Of a stretch of DNA of 53,162 nucleotides, positions 9,540-18,291 are shown one piece after another. The stretch lies in assembly GCA_964498785.1 (NCBI GenBank), contig CAZCJL010000039.1:1-53162 (forward strand), in the 5' to 3' direction. Numbering within the stretch: the first letter of the stretch is position 1; each line of letters starts with the position of its first letter. The notes beneath the pieces were generated by a model. The model saw only the letters and a list, made by a program, of their open reading frames with translations, searched no databases and had not been told where the DNA came from. Source of the DNA: Mariaggregatimicrobium sp964498785. Lineage in GTDB: Bacteria; Zhuqueibacterota; Zhuqueibacteria; Thermofontimicrobiales; Thiofontviventaceae. The translations under genes and the position numbers were made by a program.

Positions 9540-9567
9540 AACCGAAATCGAATATTCGATAACGGTT
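9540..9567. terminator. Bidirectional terminator between csp and rplS
   Basis: Stem AACCG..ATCGAA / TTCGAT..CGGTT spans 9540-9567. It is preceded by AATAAAAAAA (a U-run for minus-strand transcripts) and followed by ATTTCTTTT for the plus strand. It lies between two convergent genes. Confidence 0.8.
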
Positions 9568-9596
9568 ATTTCTTTTATCCATATCAAAACGAAAGA

Positions 9597-9938
9597 TTAT
9601 CTTTTTTCATCAATACGCGCAGCTTTCCCACGAAGATTTCTTAAATAGAATAATTTGGATCGTCGCACTTTGCCTGCGCGCAATCTTTCAATTTTCGCGA
9701 TTCTCGGTGAATGTAACGGGAACACTCGTTCAACACCGATTCCATTGGACACTTTGCGAACAGTGAACGTGGCGTTAATTCCGCCACCTTTTTTCTGAAT
9801 CACAACTCCCTGGAATACCTGTATTCTTTCCTTGTCACCTTCAATAACTTGCAAATGAACAGCAACTGTATCGCCAGAGGAGAAATCAGGAATATCTTCT
9901 CGCAATTGTTCGTTGGCAACCATATCAACCTTGTTCAT
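9597..9938 (-). CDS. rplS: Large subunit ribosomal protein bL19
   Basis: The 113-residue protein shows the bL19 pattern: FSSGDTVAVHLQVIEGDKERIQVFQGVVI, then GIGVERVFPLHSPRI and the basic KVRRSKLFYLRNLRGKAARI end. bL19 sits at the subunit interface near the 30S-50S bridge. GGAGG is eight bases upstream of the ATG. The gene is the last of the ffh-rpsP-khpA-rimM-trmD-rplS run, 12 bases after trmD, and ends at a terminator. This gene order is widely conserved. Confidence 0.98.
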   Translation of the reverse strand: MNKVDMVANEQLREDIPDFSSGDTVAVHLQVIEGDKERIQVFQGVVIQKKGGGINATFTVRKVSNGIGVERVFPLHSPRIAKIERLRAGKVRRSKLFYLRNLRGKAARIDEKR

Positions 9939-9950
9939 TAAATAAACCTC

Positions 9951-10673
9951 CTACTCATCATTGGTTTTATTCGTCATGATGTTATCATTTTTCACAATTA
10001 AGTCTTGACGACGTTCTAATGTTATTTCCAAAGCTTTTTGCTTTCGCCATTTTTCAATTTCCGCGTGGTTCCCTGAAAGCAACACATCGGGAACTTTTAA
10101 GTCTCGATAGATTTCGGGTCTGGTATAATAGGGACAATCCAGCATATTATTGTAAAATGAGTCAGTTTCTGCTGAATTAATATCGCTAATAACCCCGGGA
10201 ATTAATCTTATCACCGAGTCGATGATAACTAAAGCTGGTAACTCACCGCCGGTTAGAACATAATCACCAATCGATATTTCCTCAAAACCCCAATAATCCC
10301 TGACGCGATGATCGACACCTTTATAATGGCCACAGAGAAAAATCAGGTTCTGTTCTGCTGACAGCTTTTTTGCGCGCTGTTGATTATATGTCTCCCCCTG
10401 AGGTGTTAAAAAAATCAACCGTCTGGATTCAGTGGATGATATTTTATCAAAAATGTAATCAATGCACTTAAAAATCGGTTCAGGTTTCAAAATCATCCCC
10501 GGTCCACCGCCGTAGGGATAATCATCGATCTGGCGATGTTTGTCTTTTGTGAAAGATCTTAAGTCATATATATCAATTTTAATAATATTTTTTTCTAATG
10601 CCCTTTTTATAATGCTTTCTTGAAAAGGACCTTCCATTAACCTTGGAAATGCCGTAATAATGTGTATATTCAT
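9951..10673 (-). CDS. trmD: tRNA (guanine-37-N1)-methyltransferase
   Basis: The enzyme makes m1G37 in tRNAs reading CNN codons, which prevents frameshifting. The SPOUT-fold signatures are present: PYGGGPGMILKPEP (about residues 56-69), LTPQGETYNQQ, CGHYKGVDHRV, and SIGDYVLTGGELP in the deep knot. I chose the ATG at 10673, which gives the family-typical MNIHIITAFP start. A TTG at 10682, with GGAAGG six bases upstream and overlapping the rimM stop, is a real alternative. The length of 240 residues is normal. A rather long C-terminal tail (DLIVKNDNIMTNKTNDE) follows the usual end. Confidence 0.96.
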   Translation of the reverse strand: MNIHIITAFPRLMEGPFQESIIKRALEKNIIKIDIYDLRSFTKDKHRQIDDYPYGGGPGMILKPEPIFKCIDYIFDKISSTESRRLIFLTPQGETYNQQRAKKLSAEQNLIFLCGHYKGVDHRVRDYWGFEEISIGDYVLTGGELPALVIIDSVIRLIPGVISDINSAETDSFYNNMLDCPYYTRPEIYRDLKVPDVLLSGNHAEIEKWRKQKALEITLERRQDLIVKNDNIMTNKTNDE

Positions 10674-10674
10674 G

Positions 10675-11193
10675 TTAATCAAAAAGCCCTTCCAGAGGGT
10701 CTATAAGCATTTCTTTTTGAACCAGATCTATTTTTACAATAATGTCTTGAATAGCCGGAATGAGAAATTCATTTTCATTATCATCTCTGATAACGTATAC
10801 GTCATTAGCTGGTAGAGCCATGACATCAACAACTACCCCAAGGAATTTTCCGTTAAGATCTTTAACAACCAGCCCAATCAGGTCAAATATATAGTATTCA
10901 TTATCCTCAAGTTTACGCATTTTTGAGAACTCAAGTTCAATTAAAGCCCCTTTTAATTGCTCAGCCGACGAGCGATCATTAATATGGGCTAACTTAAGGA
11001 TAATAAAATTGTGTTGTAAACGAACCCTCTCTACCTCAGCGAGGGTGCGGCTGTTTTTCGTATTCAAATAGACGCTTTGTAATAGTGTAAATTGTTCAGG
11101 CTCATCAGTTAATGGCCTTACACTAATTTCGCCTTTGATGCCATGCGCTTTAGCAACCGCACCAATAGAAATAAACCCTTTATTTTGGAACAC
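10675..11193 (-). CDS. rimM: Ribosome maturation factor RimM
   Basis: RimM assists assembly of the 30S head around uS19. The 172-residue protein has the N-terminal RimM barrel (SIGAVAKAHGIKGEISV, about 9-25) and the C-terminal PRC barrel (YYIFDLIGLVVKDLNGKFLGVV, then EFLIPAIQDIIVKIDL). The start codon is GTG, with AGAGG only a few bases upstream that overlaps the khpA stop. It lies between khpA and trmD, the usual place. Confidence 0.95.
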   Translation of the reverse strand: MFQNKGFISIGAVAKAHGIKGEISVRPLTDEPEQFTLLQSVYLNTKNSRTLAEVERVRLQHNFIILKLAHINDRSSAEQLKGALIELEFSKMRKLEDNEYYIFDLIGLVVKDLNGKFLGVVVDVMALPANDVYVIRDDNENEFLIPAIQDIIVKIDLVQKEMLIDPLEGLFD

Positions 11194-11199
11194 TTGCCT

Positions 11200-11430
11200 C
11201 TATTCCAAAATTTCAAGAACTGCTCGCTTACCGCGTTTTGCAGAAGCAGCTGCGATAAGAATTCGAATCGATTTCGCTGTCTGACCGCGCTTTCCGATTA
11301 CCTTCCCAAGATCGCCTTCACCAACTCTAAGTTCATAAACCGTTGTTCTTTCACCATCAATTTCGGTGACTTTAACTTCTTCGGGTTTATCAACCAGATT
11401 TTTTGCGATAGTTTCGATGAACTCTCTCAT
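11200..11430 (-). CDS. khpA: KH-domain RNA-binding protein KhpA
   Basis: This 76-residue protein is a single KH domain with the GxxG loop as GKRG (residues 46-49, in LGKVIGKRGQTAKSIR). KhpA partners with KhpB/Jag to bind RNA in many bacteria and is usually encoded between rpsP and rimM, as here. The ATG has an AGGAGGGA site upstream. A 110-base gap separates it from rpsP, longer than elsewhere in the operon. Confidence 0.93.
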   Translation of the reverse strand: MREFIETIAKNLVDKPEEVKVTEIDGERTTVYELRVGEGDLGKVIGKRGQTAKSIRILIAAASAKRGKRAVLEILE

Positions 11431-11540
11431 ATCAGTCCCTCCTATACCTTTTTCACTCTCTTTTTTCGTATCAACGATTTAGAGTTTTTAGGTTCGTTAA
11501 TTAGGGATATCTGTTTAAATAACTACCATATATAAGTTAA

Positions 11541-12315
11541 TTAGTCGGCTTTTTCTTCTGTTTTCCTGGTTTCTTCTGTTTCAACGTCCGTTTCCGTCTC
11601 TGTCTCCTCGGCTTTTTCATTTTGCGTTTCTGCTTCTACCGGCGATTCTTCTTTCTTTTCTTCAACTTCNNNNNNNNNNNNNNNNNNNNNNNNNNNNNNN
11701 NNNNNNNNNNNNNNNNNNNNNNNNNNNNNNNNNNNNNNNNNNNNNNNNNNNNNNNNNNNNNNNNNNNNNTGCCGGAGCTTCTTCTTGTTTCTTTTCGGCT
11801 TCAGATGGCGCTGCTGCCTCCGGCGATTCTTCTTTCTTTTCTTCTACTTCTGCCGGAGCTTCTTCTTGTTTCTTTTCGGCTTCAGATGGCGCTGCTGCCT
11901 CCGGCTCTTCTCTAATTTGATCTTCTTCTTTCACTTCTTTGGACTCATCACGCTTTCGCTGAGTTTCTAATGCTTCTTTACGTTTTTCTCTTTCAAGCTG
12001 AAGCAGTTCCCATTTTTTTACTTCTTCATCGATTGTTTCTTCGGGGATTCCTTTTTTTATCAAATCCCATTTTAACATAATACCTTTACGGCTTAATATA
12101 TTTTTTACGGTATCACTGGGAATTGCTCCTCTTTGTAACCACATTAAAGCTTTTTCTTCATCAATCAATATATCAGGTGGATTTATTAAAGGATTATAAT
12201 GCCCTATTTTATCAATATACCGTCCATCGCGAGCAACTCGAGAATCCGTAGCGACCACTCTATAAAACGGTTGTTTTTTCTTTCCCATTCGTCGCAATCT
12301 TAATTTTACCGACAA
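11541..12315 (-). CDS. rpsP: Small subunit ribosomal protein bS16 with repeat-bearing acidic tail (assembly gap inside)
   Basis: Residues 1-85 are a normal bS16 (MSVKLRLRRMGKKKQPFYRVV, SRVARDGRYIDKIGHYNP). bS16 proteins are usually 80-100 residues, but here a charged helix follows (about 100-130, KKWELLQLEREKRKEAL). After it comes a tandem repeat of 27 residues (EAAAPSEAEKKQEEAPA plus EVEEKKEESP) from residue 139. The repeat runs into a gap of exactly 100 N (11670-11769). Beyond the gap the frame resumes with EVEEKKEESP, ends ETEETRKTEEKAD, and stops at 11541. The N count is a placeholder, so the true length and frame across it are unknown. The start is TTG with GGAGG eight bases upstream. 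Confidence 0.9.
11670..11769. other. Assembly gap of 100 N
   Basis: Exactly 100 undetermined bases interrupt the 81-bp tandem repeat of rpsP. A round number and a repeat on both sides indicate a scaffold join where short reads could not resolve the repeat number. Confidence 0.97.
11770..11906. repeat. 81-bp tandem repeat inside rpsP
   Basis: The stretch starting TGCCGGAGCTTCTTC at 11770 recurs exactly 81 bases later at 11851 and continues to about 11906. Part of the same unit (GATTCTTCTTTCTTTTCTTC) reappears on the far side of the N gap at 11644-11669. The unit codes for 27 residues, so the frame is kept. Confidence 0.9.
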
Positions 12316-12341
12316 TTGTTATACCTCCTAACCTAAATGTG

Positions 12342-13652
12342 TTAATTGAACATTCCTCTGAATTTAGATTTATTCATGTTTTTTAACATTTTTTGCATCA
12401 TCTGAAATTGCTTCAGCAATTGATTAATATCCTGGACCGATGTTCCGCTACCTCTTGCAATTCTTTTCCGCCGGCTGCCGTCGATGATTTGTGGTCGACG
12501 ACGCTCAACCGGAGTCATCGAATTGATAATAGCCTCGACTGTTACCAGGGATTTCTCATCAGCGGAAACTCCTTTTAGCATACTGTTTTTAACACCAGGA
12601 ATCATTTTTACCAATTGATCCAACGGCCCCATTTGTTTGATCTGTTGAAGCTGCTCATAAAAGTCTTCCAGAGTAAATTCCTGCCGGCGCAGTTTTTTTT
12701 CTAATTTTTCTGCTTTTTGCTGGTCAACCGTTCGCTGCGCTTTTTCAACGAGAGTAACCACATCGCCCATACCCAATATCCGGGAAGCCATTCGATCCGG
12801 GTAAAATTTTTCCAGAGCATCATATTTTTCTCCGACACTAATGAATTTGATTGGCTTTCCGGTTACCATTCTAATCGATAGCGCTGCGCCGCCTCGGGCG
12901 TCGCCATCCATTTTTGTGAGAACGATCCCATCAAAATCGATGCGTTTTAAAAATTCGGTTGCAGTGTTTACGGCATCCTGTCCGGTCATCCCGTCAGCAA
13001 CAAATAAAATTTCCTGAGGCTTTGTTTTCTCCTTTATTTGCCGCAGTTCCTGCATCAACTCATCATCGACATGGAGCCTGCCGGCGGTATCAAAAATAGC
13101 GACATCATAGCCATTTTTTTTACAATAAGGCACGGCTGACTGACACACTTCCACCGGTGTTTTTGACATATCCGCGATTACAGGTACATCCACACCCTTG
13201 CCAACGATTTGAAGCTGCTGAACAGCAGCCGGTCTTCTCAAGTCAGCGGCAACCAATACCGGGTTTTTCCCTTTCTCTTTGAGATGCAGTGCTAATTTCC
13301 CTGCCAGCGTAGTCTTTCCCGATCCTTGCAACCCGGTAAGCATTATTATATTGGGGAACGTACCGTCAAAATTGATGGGAGCGTCTATTTTACCCATCAA
13401 ACGTGCTAATTCATCATGAATTATTTTTACAATTTGCTGGCCAGGGGTAATGCTCTTTACAATTTCACGTCCCAGAGATTTTTGTTGAACTGATGAGATA
13501 AAACTTTTTGCTACTTTGTAATTCACATCAGCTTCAAGCAAAACTCTCCGGATTTCTCTTAATGAACCTGTAATATTTTTTTCCGTTATTTTGCCGTGAC
13601 CTTTGATCTGCCGGATAACGCTATCTAACTTATCTGATAGTTCTTGAAACAT
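12342..13652 (-). CDS. ffh: Signal recognition particle GTPase Ffh
   Basis: Ffh binds 4.5S RNA and signal sequences and docks with FtsY to deliver membrane proteins. The 436-residue protein has the N domain (1-90), the G domain with GLQGSGKTT (107-115), DTAGRLHVDDELMQE and TKMDGDARGGAALS, and the methionine-rich M domain (about 295-436) with GPLDQLVKMIPG, RRKRIARGSG and the end MMQKMLKNMNKSKFRGMFN. It is the first gene of the ribosomal operon, with a putative promoter at 13683-13711. Confidence 0.98.
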   Translation of the reverse strand: MFQELSDKLDSVIRQIKGHGKITEKNITGSLREIRRVLLEADVNYKVAKSFISSVQQKSLGREIVKSITPGQQIVKIIHDELARLMGKIDAPINFDGTFPNIIMLTGLQGSGKTTLAGKLALHLKEKGKNPVLVAADLRRPAAVQQLQIVGKGVDVPVIADMSKTPVEVCQSAVPYCKKNGYDVAIFDTAGRLHVDDELMQELRQIKEKTKPQEILFVADGMTGQDAVNTATEFLKRIDFDGIVLTKMDGDARGGAALSIRMVTGKPIKFISVGEKYDALEKFYPDRMASRILGMGDVVTLVEKAQRTVDQQKAEKLEKKLRRQEFTLEDFYEQLQQIKQMGPLDQLVKMIPGVKNSMLKGVSADEKSLVTVEAIINSMTPVERRRPQIIDGSRRKRIARGSGTSVQDINQLLKQFQMMQKMLKNMNKSKFRGMFN

Positions 13653-13682
13653 TTAAAAACATTACTTTCATTAAATTGTTGC

Positions 13683-13711
13683 AAGATAATAAATTTTTAT
13701 TTATATTGCAA
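13683..13711 (-). promoter_or_regulatory. Putative promoter of the ffh-rplS operon
   Basis: On the minus strand TTGCAA (13711-13706), a 17-base AT-rich spacer and TATCTT (13688-13683) lie about 30 bases upstream of the ffh ATG. The same -10 variant TATCTT is seen at 35433-35438. Confidence 0.5.
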
Positions 13712-13818
13712 GCGTTAATTTGCACATTACCAGTCTCATTTGACCGTAACTTTAATAATAATAATTTTTATCGTTATAATCAAGAAAAAAATACATATTT
13801 AAAAATTTTTTTAAAAAA

Positions 13819-13845
13819 ATCCCCGATTATTAATAAGTCGGGGAT
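13819..13845 (-). terminator. Rho-independent terminator after the lipid operon
   Basis: Stem ATCCCCGA / TCGGGGAT (13819-13826 with 13838-13845) is followed on the minus strand by a T-rich tract (complement of 13801-13818). It lies 24 bases after the acyl-CoA dehydrogenase stop and ends the yceD-fab transcript. Confidence 0.85.
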
Positions 13846-13868
13846 TGATTAGATTTATCTCTTGCTTA

Positions 13869-15029
13869 CTATTTAGTCATACTTGCGCTTTCACGAATCA
13901 AATTTCTCGCGATAACCATTCTCTGAATTTGATTAGTTCCTTCATAAATTTGAGTAATTTTAGCATCTCGCATATATTTTTCTGCCGGATATTCTTTCAT
14001 ATATCCATATCCACCAAATATCTGCAGCGCATCTGTGGTCACTTTCATTGCAACATCGGAAGCCAATAATTTACACATCGCCGATTCTTTAGCAATATTT
14101 TTAACGCCATTGTCAATCATTCTGGCGGTAGCGTAAATCAATGCACGTGCAGCCTCAATTTGAGTGGCCATATCAGCTAACATAAATTGAATACCCTGAA
14201 ATGAAGAAATAGACTGCCCAAACTGTTCTCGTTGACGTGCATACTCGATCGCTGCATCAAAGGCGCCCTGTGCAATTCCTAAAGCCTGAGAAGCAACACC
14301 CGGGCGCGATTTATCCAGTGTTTTCATGGCAACCATGAATCCCTGCCCCTCTTTACCAAGAATATTTTCTTCAGGAACTTCACAATCTTCAAAAATCACT
14401 TCACTGGTAACAGAAGCGCGAATTCCCATTTTATCTTCTTTTTTTCCATAAGACAAACCTTTTGTACCATCTTCCACGATAAATGCCGTCGCGCCGCGAC
14501 TGCCCTTGGATGGATCGGTGCTGGCGATAACGGTATAAATTTTGGCGACACTTCCGTTTGTAATAAAATGCTTTGTTCCATTAATAATATACTTGTCGCC
14601 TTTCTTAACTGCCCTTGTTTTGATTGCGCTGGCGTCAGAGCCAGCATCCGGTTCAGTCAGGCAAAAAGCTGCCAAATGTTTACCTGCCGCCAAATCTGGT
14701 AAATATCTCTGTTTTTGTTCCTCTGTTCCTGAAATCAGAATCGGAAAAGTTCCTAGTGCAGAAGCGGCAACACTTAATGCGATTCCACCACAAGCTTTTG
14801 ATAATTCTTCGGTTACGATAACCAGGTCAGTAACTCCTCCGCCCATCCCATCATAATCAACATCTACAAAAATTCGAAACAAATCGAGTTCTGCAAACAA
14901 TTTTACCAGTTCCCATGGAAATTCATTGGCCTGGTCATAGTGCGCTGCAACAGGTTTCACTTTTTCCTGAGCGACCTTTCGAACTAATTTTTGAAGTTCT
15001 TGCTGTTCTTCTGTTAAGAAATAATCCAT
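13869..15029 (-). CDS. Acyl-CoA dehydrogenase (short-chain/butyryl type)
   Basis: The 386-residue FAD enzyme oxidises an acyl-CoA to the trans-2-enoyl-CoA. Family signatures are intact: CLTEPDAGSDASAIKT (about 124-139), INGTKHFITNG, and near the C-terminus FGGYGYMKEYPAEKYMRDAKI with the catalytic Glu in YEGTNQIQR, the arrangement of short- and branched-chain dehydrogenases. A GGGAGG site precedes the ATG. It is the last gene of the fatty acid synthesis operon, 15 bases after rnc and just before the terminator. A degradative or anaerobic-electron-transfer enzyme is odd company for fab genes; it might instead serve in fatty acid remodelling. The exact substrate cannot be read. Confidence 0.95.
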   Translation of the reverse strand: MDYFLTEEQQELQKLVRKVAQEKVKPVAAHYDQANEFPWELVKLFAELDLFRIFVDVDYDGMGGGVTDLVIVTEELSKACGGIALSVAASALGTFPILISGTEEQKQRYLPDLAAGKHLAAFCLTEPDAGSDASAIKTRAVKKGDKYIINGTKHFITNGSVAKIYTVIASTDPSKGSRGATAFIVEDGTKGLSYGKKEDKMGIRASVTSEVIFEDCEVPEENILGKEGQGFMVAMKTLDKSRPGVASQALGIAQGAFDAAIEYARQREQFGQSISSFQGIQFMLADMATQIEAARALIYATARMIDNGVKNIAKESAMCKLLASDVAMKVTTDALQIFGGYGYMKEYPAEKYMRDAKITQIYEGTNQIQRMVIARNLIRESASMTK

Positions 15030-15044
15030 ATAGCTCCTCCCATT

Positions 15045-15818
15045 TCAAATAATAGAAAGTTTTTTAAGAGCATTTTTTGCTGCCACTTGTTCTGCTTTCT
15101 TTTTGCTATTTCCAACACCAACGCCTAATATCTGATCATTAATATTAACTTCAATGGTGAAAATTTTATTGTGATCTGGTCCTTCTTCATGTTTTACACT
15201 GTAATAAGGCAGCCCGTAACATTTGCTCTGAGAGTATTCTAACAAAATACTTTTAAAGTTTTGATTTTGTTCTTCATTTAGAATAGAATCCAAACGACTC
15301 AAAATAGTTGAATTGACAAAAGCAACGGCGCTATCTAATCCTCCATCAAGGTAAATGGCGCCAGTTATGGCTTCGATAGCATCTGCAACAATCGACGGGC
15401 GTTTACGACCTCCGGCTCGTTCTTCAGCTTCATTCATTAAAATATATTTACCAAGTTGTAAATTGTTAGCAATTTTCGCCAGCACTTTTCGGCTTACGAC
15501 CAATGATTTGATTGATGTTAAATCACCTTCTTCTTTTCCCGGAAAATTTTTAAATAAGTGTTCTGTGACGACAAGTCCAAGCACTGAATCGCCTAAAAAT
15601 TCGAGTCTTTCATTTGACGACAATCTATCTTCGCCGTTTATAGAAAGATATGATCGATGTTTTAATGCCTGAATAATAAGGAGCTTATTTATAAATGTAT
15701 AATTAAACTTTTGTTCAAGTTCTTGAATTAAAGATTCGGATATGAATATCTTCTTTTCCGGTCTAAAAAATTTTTGAAAAAATAGTGTTAGCTTAGATTT
15801 TTTCTTATTCGGTTGCAT
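15045..15818 (-). CDS. rnc: Ribonuclease III
   Basis: This double-strand-specific endoribonuclease matures rRNA. The 257-residue protein has the signature ERLEFLGDSVLGLV (70-83, with the catalytic Glu and Asp), a second acidic cluster in DAIEAITGAIYLDGG (about 145-160), and a C-terminal double-stranded RNA-binding domain (YSQSKCYGLPYYSV to KKKAEQVAAKNALKKL). An extra basic N-terminus of roughly 25 residues precedes the catalytic domain. It sits directly after fabF, the classic acpP-fabF-rnc order. Confidence 0.97.
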   Translation of the reverse strand: MQPNKKKSKLTLFFQKFFRPEKKIFISESLIQELEQKFNYTFINKLLIIQALKHRSYLSINGEDRLSSNERLEFLGDSVLGLVVTEHLFKNFPGKEEGDLTSIKSLVVSRKVLAKIANNLQLGKYILMNEAEERAGGRKRPSIVADAIEAITGAIYLDGGLDSAVAFVNSTILSRLDSILNEEQNQNFKSILLEYSQSKCYGLPYYSVKHEEGPDHNKIFTIEVNINDQILGVGVGNSKKKAEQVAAKNALKKLSII

Positions 15819-15824
15819 GGATCC

Positions 15825-17066
15825 TTAGCGTTGATACGTCTTCACTGCTATCGTTACATTGTGGCCACCAAAACCGAACGAATTCGAGATAGCCAGATTT
15901 ACTTCTTTTTTTATTGCTTTATTCGGCACATAATTCAAATCACAGTCAGGGTCTTGTGTTGAATAATTAATTGTAGGATGAACCAGCTTGTTGTTTAACA
16001 TTAACACGGTTGCAATAAGCTCCAAACTTCCGGATGCCCCCAATAAATGGCCAATCATGGATTTTGTTGAACTGATGGGAATATTCTCTGCAAATTCTCC
16101 AAAAACGTTTTTAATGGCCTGGGTTTCGGTTTTGTCATTATGCTGAGTAGAGGTGCCATGTGCGTTTATATAATCAATTTCAGAAACATCTGCACCAGCA
16201 TCAATAATCGCATTTTTCATTGATCGAATTGCTCCATCTCCACCAGGGACCGGGGCTGTGATATGATATGCATCGGCAGTATAACCGATACCTGCTAATT
16301 CGGCGTAAATTTTTGCATTTCTTTTGATTGCATGTTCTTCTGATTCAAGAATAAAAATTCCGGCTCCTTCGCCCATTACAAATCCATCACGATCGGCATC
16401 GAACGGTCGGCTTGCGCTTAGGGGATCATCATTGCGAGTTGACAGGGCTTTCATATTGGAAAAACCAGCGACACCCATTCTCGTAATCGCTGCTTCGCTT
16501 CCGCCGGCGATCATCACATCAGCATCACCGTACTGAATCAATCGAAAAGCATTTCCTATCGCGTGAGAACTTGAGGCACACGCTGATGTCGTGGAATAAT
16601 TAGGCCCTTTAAATCCGTACTTGATACTGATATATCCCGGAGTAATATCAGAGATCATCATTGGAATAAAAAAAGGACTGATCTTTCTTGGCCCTTTGGA
16701 AAAAAGATTATAATATTGTCGTTCAAAGGTATCCATTCCACCAATACCTGACCCGGTAATGACGCCGCAACGTTCGAGGTTCAACTTATCAACATTCAGT
16801 TCTGAATCTGTTACCGCAGATTGGGCGGCAGCTAATGCAAAATGAGTAAACGGATCCATCCGACGCGCCTCTTTCTTATCGACATAGTCGACAATATTGA
16901 ATCCTTTAACTTGTGCGCCAAATCGAACGTCAAGATCGGAAGTTTCAAAACTTGTGATCGTATTCGCACCGCTCACTCCGTTAATAAGTGCATTCCAATA
17001 TTCATCCAAAGTAAGGCCTATCGGACCGATGACGCCCATCCCGGTGATTACAACTTTATGCTTCAT
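15825..17066 (-). CDS. fabF: 3-oxoacyl-[acyl-carrier-protein] synthase II
   Basis: FabF condenses acyl-ACP with malonyl-ACP in fatty acid elongation. The 413-residue protein has the nucleophile Cys163 in TTSACASSSHAIGN and the two catalytic histidines in NAHGTSTQHND (about residue 303) and SMIGHLLGASG (about 340). FGFGGHN closes the active site at the C-terminus. GGGAG lies upstream of the ATG. A 129-base gap with a hairpin separates it from acpP. Confidence 0.98.
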   Translation of the reverse strand: MKHKVVITGMGVIGPIGLTLDEYWNALINGVSGANTITSFETSDLDVRFGAQVKGFNIVDYVDKKEARRMDPFTHFALAAAQSAVTDSELNVDKLNLERCGVITGSGIGGMDTFERQYYNLFSKGPRKISPFFIPMMISDITPGYISIKYGFKGPNYSTTSACASSSHAIGNAFRLIQYGDADVMIAGGSEAAITRMGVAGFSNMKALSTRNDDPLSASRPFDADRDGFVMGEGAGIFILESEEHAIKRNAKIYAELAGIGYTADAYHITAPVPGGDGAIRSMKNAIIDAGADVSEIDYINAHGTSTQHNDKTETQAIKNVFGEFAENIPISSTKSMIGHLLGASGSLELIATVLMLNNKLVHPTINYSTQDPDCDLNYVPNKAIKKEVNLAISNSFGFGGHNVTIAVKTYQR

Positions 17067-17113
17067 TAAAAAACTCCCTGGACAAGGTTACCTGTTATCC
17101 TTTCACAGCAATT

Positions 17114-17166
17114 GCGTCGGAAAATTGAGGATTCATACCAATCATTCCGACGCACCTGTTTTTTTT
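17114..17166. other. Hairpin between acpP and fabF
   Basis: GCGTCGGAA (17114-17122) pairs with TTCCGACGC (17145-17153). Read on the plus strand it is followed by a run of eight T (17159-17166), like a terminator pointing against the operon. On the operon strand it could be an RNA-processing or stability element after acpP. Confidence 0.6.
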
Positions 17167-17195
17167 AACACAATCATTTTTCCCACAGAAAAAGA

Positions 17196-17432
17196 TTATT
17201 TACCCGCCTTTTCTTTGAGATAATTTATGGCCGTGCCCACAGTGGTAATTTTCTCAGCATCTTCATCAGGAATTTCAATGCTAAACTCCTCTTCAAAAGC
17301 CATCACTAATTCCACCGTATCCAATGAATCGGCCCCTAAATCTTCAATAAAATGAGCGTTTTCTGTAACTTCATTTTCATCAACGCCTAATTGATCCACA
17401 ATGATTTCTTTGACTTTTTGCTCTAAAGCCAT
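17196..17432 (-). CDS. acpP: Acyl carrier protein
   Basis: This 78-residue acidic four-helix protein carries the growing acyl chain on a phosphopantetheine at Ser36 (DLGADSLDTVELV). It is standard in length and sequence. A strong AGGAGG site precedes the ATG, as expected for a very abundant protein. It lies between fabG and fabF. Confidence 0.98.
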   Translation of the reverse strand: MALEQKVKEIIVDQLGVDENEVTENAHFIEDLGADSLDTVELVMAFEEEFSIEIPDEDAEKITTVGTAINYLKEKAGK

Positions 17433-17476
17433 TTTTCACCTCCTATTAGTGTTATAATTATTGACAAATTACGCAC

Positions 17477-18217
17477 CTACATCACCATTCCGCCATCAAC
17501 ATGTAATACTTGACCTGTGATGTAATCAGCATCCTCTGAAACCAGGAAAGAGACTGCTTTTGAAATATCTTCGGGTTTTCCTCCTCGTTTTAAAGGAATA
17601 ATATTCATAAACGCTTCGATTGCTTTTTCTGGTAAAACTTTTGTCATTTCGGTTTCGATGTATCCGGGAGCGACCGCATTTACCGTAATCCCTCGTGCAG
17701 CCAATTCTTTTGCTGCACTTTTTGTTAAACTTATTACGCCTCCTTTTGAGGCAGAATAATTCGCCTGTCCGACATTACCCATCACACCAACAACGGACGA
17801 TATGTTCACTATTTTTCCGCGACGTTGTTTCATCATAATTCTGGATGCAGCTTTCAAACAATTAAAGGTTCCTTTTAAATTAACCTGGATAACAGAGTCC
17901 CATTCAGCCTCGCTCATCCGTATAATCAAATTATCCCGCGTTATTCCAGCGTTATTGACAAGAATATCAATTTTAGAAAACACTTCAATAGCCGTCGCAA
18001 ACAGCCGTTCTACTTCCTCAGTTTTTGTAATATCAACCTGAACACCGACTGTCCGTCCGCCCAGGTTCTCAATCTCTTCCGCTGTTTTTTCCACATCATC
18101 CAAAATATCACACAATACAATGTCTGCACCATCTGTTGCCAAACGAGCAGCAATTGCTTTTCCGATCCCCCGAGCCGCCCCTGTGACAATAGCAACATTC
18201 CCATCTAATTTTCCCAT
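17477..18217 (-). CDS. fabG: 3-oxoacyl-[acyl-carrier-protein] reductase
   Basis: FabG reduces 3-oxoacyl-ACP with NADPH. I chose the ATG at 18217. It has AAGGAGGG four bases upstream and gives 246 residues, the usual length; the frame opens further up at 18241 but without need. The Rossmann motif TGAARGIGKA (12-21), NNAG (about 88-91) and the catalytic Ser-Tyr-Lys (ISSVVG, YSASKGG, about 139/152/156) are all present, with the C-terminal TGQVLHVDGGMVM. Confidence 0.97.
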   Translation of the reverse strand: MGKLDGNVAIVTGAARGIGKAIAARLATDGADIVLCDILDDVEKTAEEIENLGGRTVGVQVDITKTEEVERLFATAIEVFSKIDILVNNAGITRDNLIIRMSEAEWDSVIQVNLKGTFNCLKAASRIMMKQRRGKIVNISSVVGVMGNVGQANYSASKGGVISLTKSAAKELAARGITVNAVAPGYIETEMTKVLPEKAIEAFMNIIPLKRGGKPEDISKAVSFLVSEDADYITGQVLHVDGGMVM

Positions 18218-18291
18218 TATCCCTCCTTTATTTTTTGCCATTTATCATAATAATAATCGCCTATCATTCATAAGTAATGCATTGCGCATCA

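Noticed and set aside
11622..11970. Plus-strand frames across and beside the N gap
   Set aside because: They are the antisense of the rpsP tail repeat, rich in Phe/Leu because the sense strand is rich in Glu/Lys codons.
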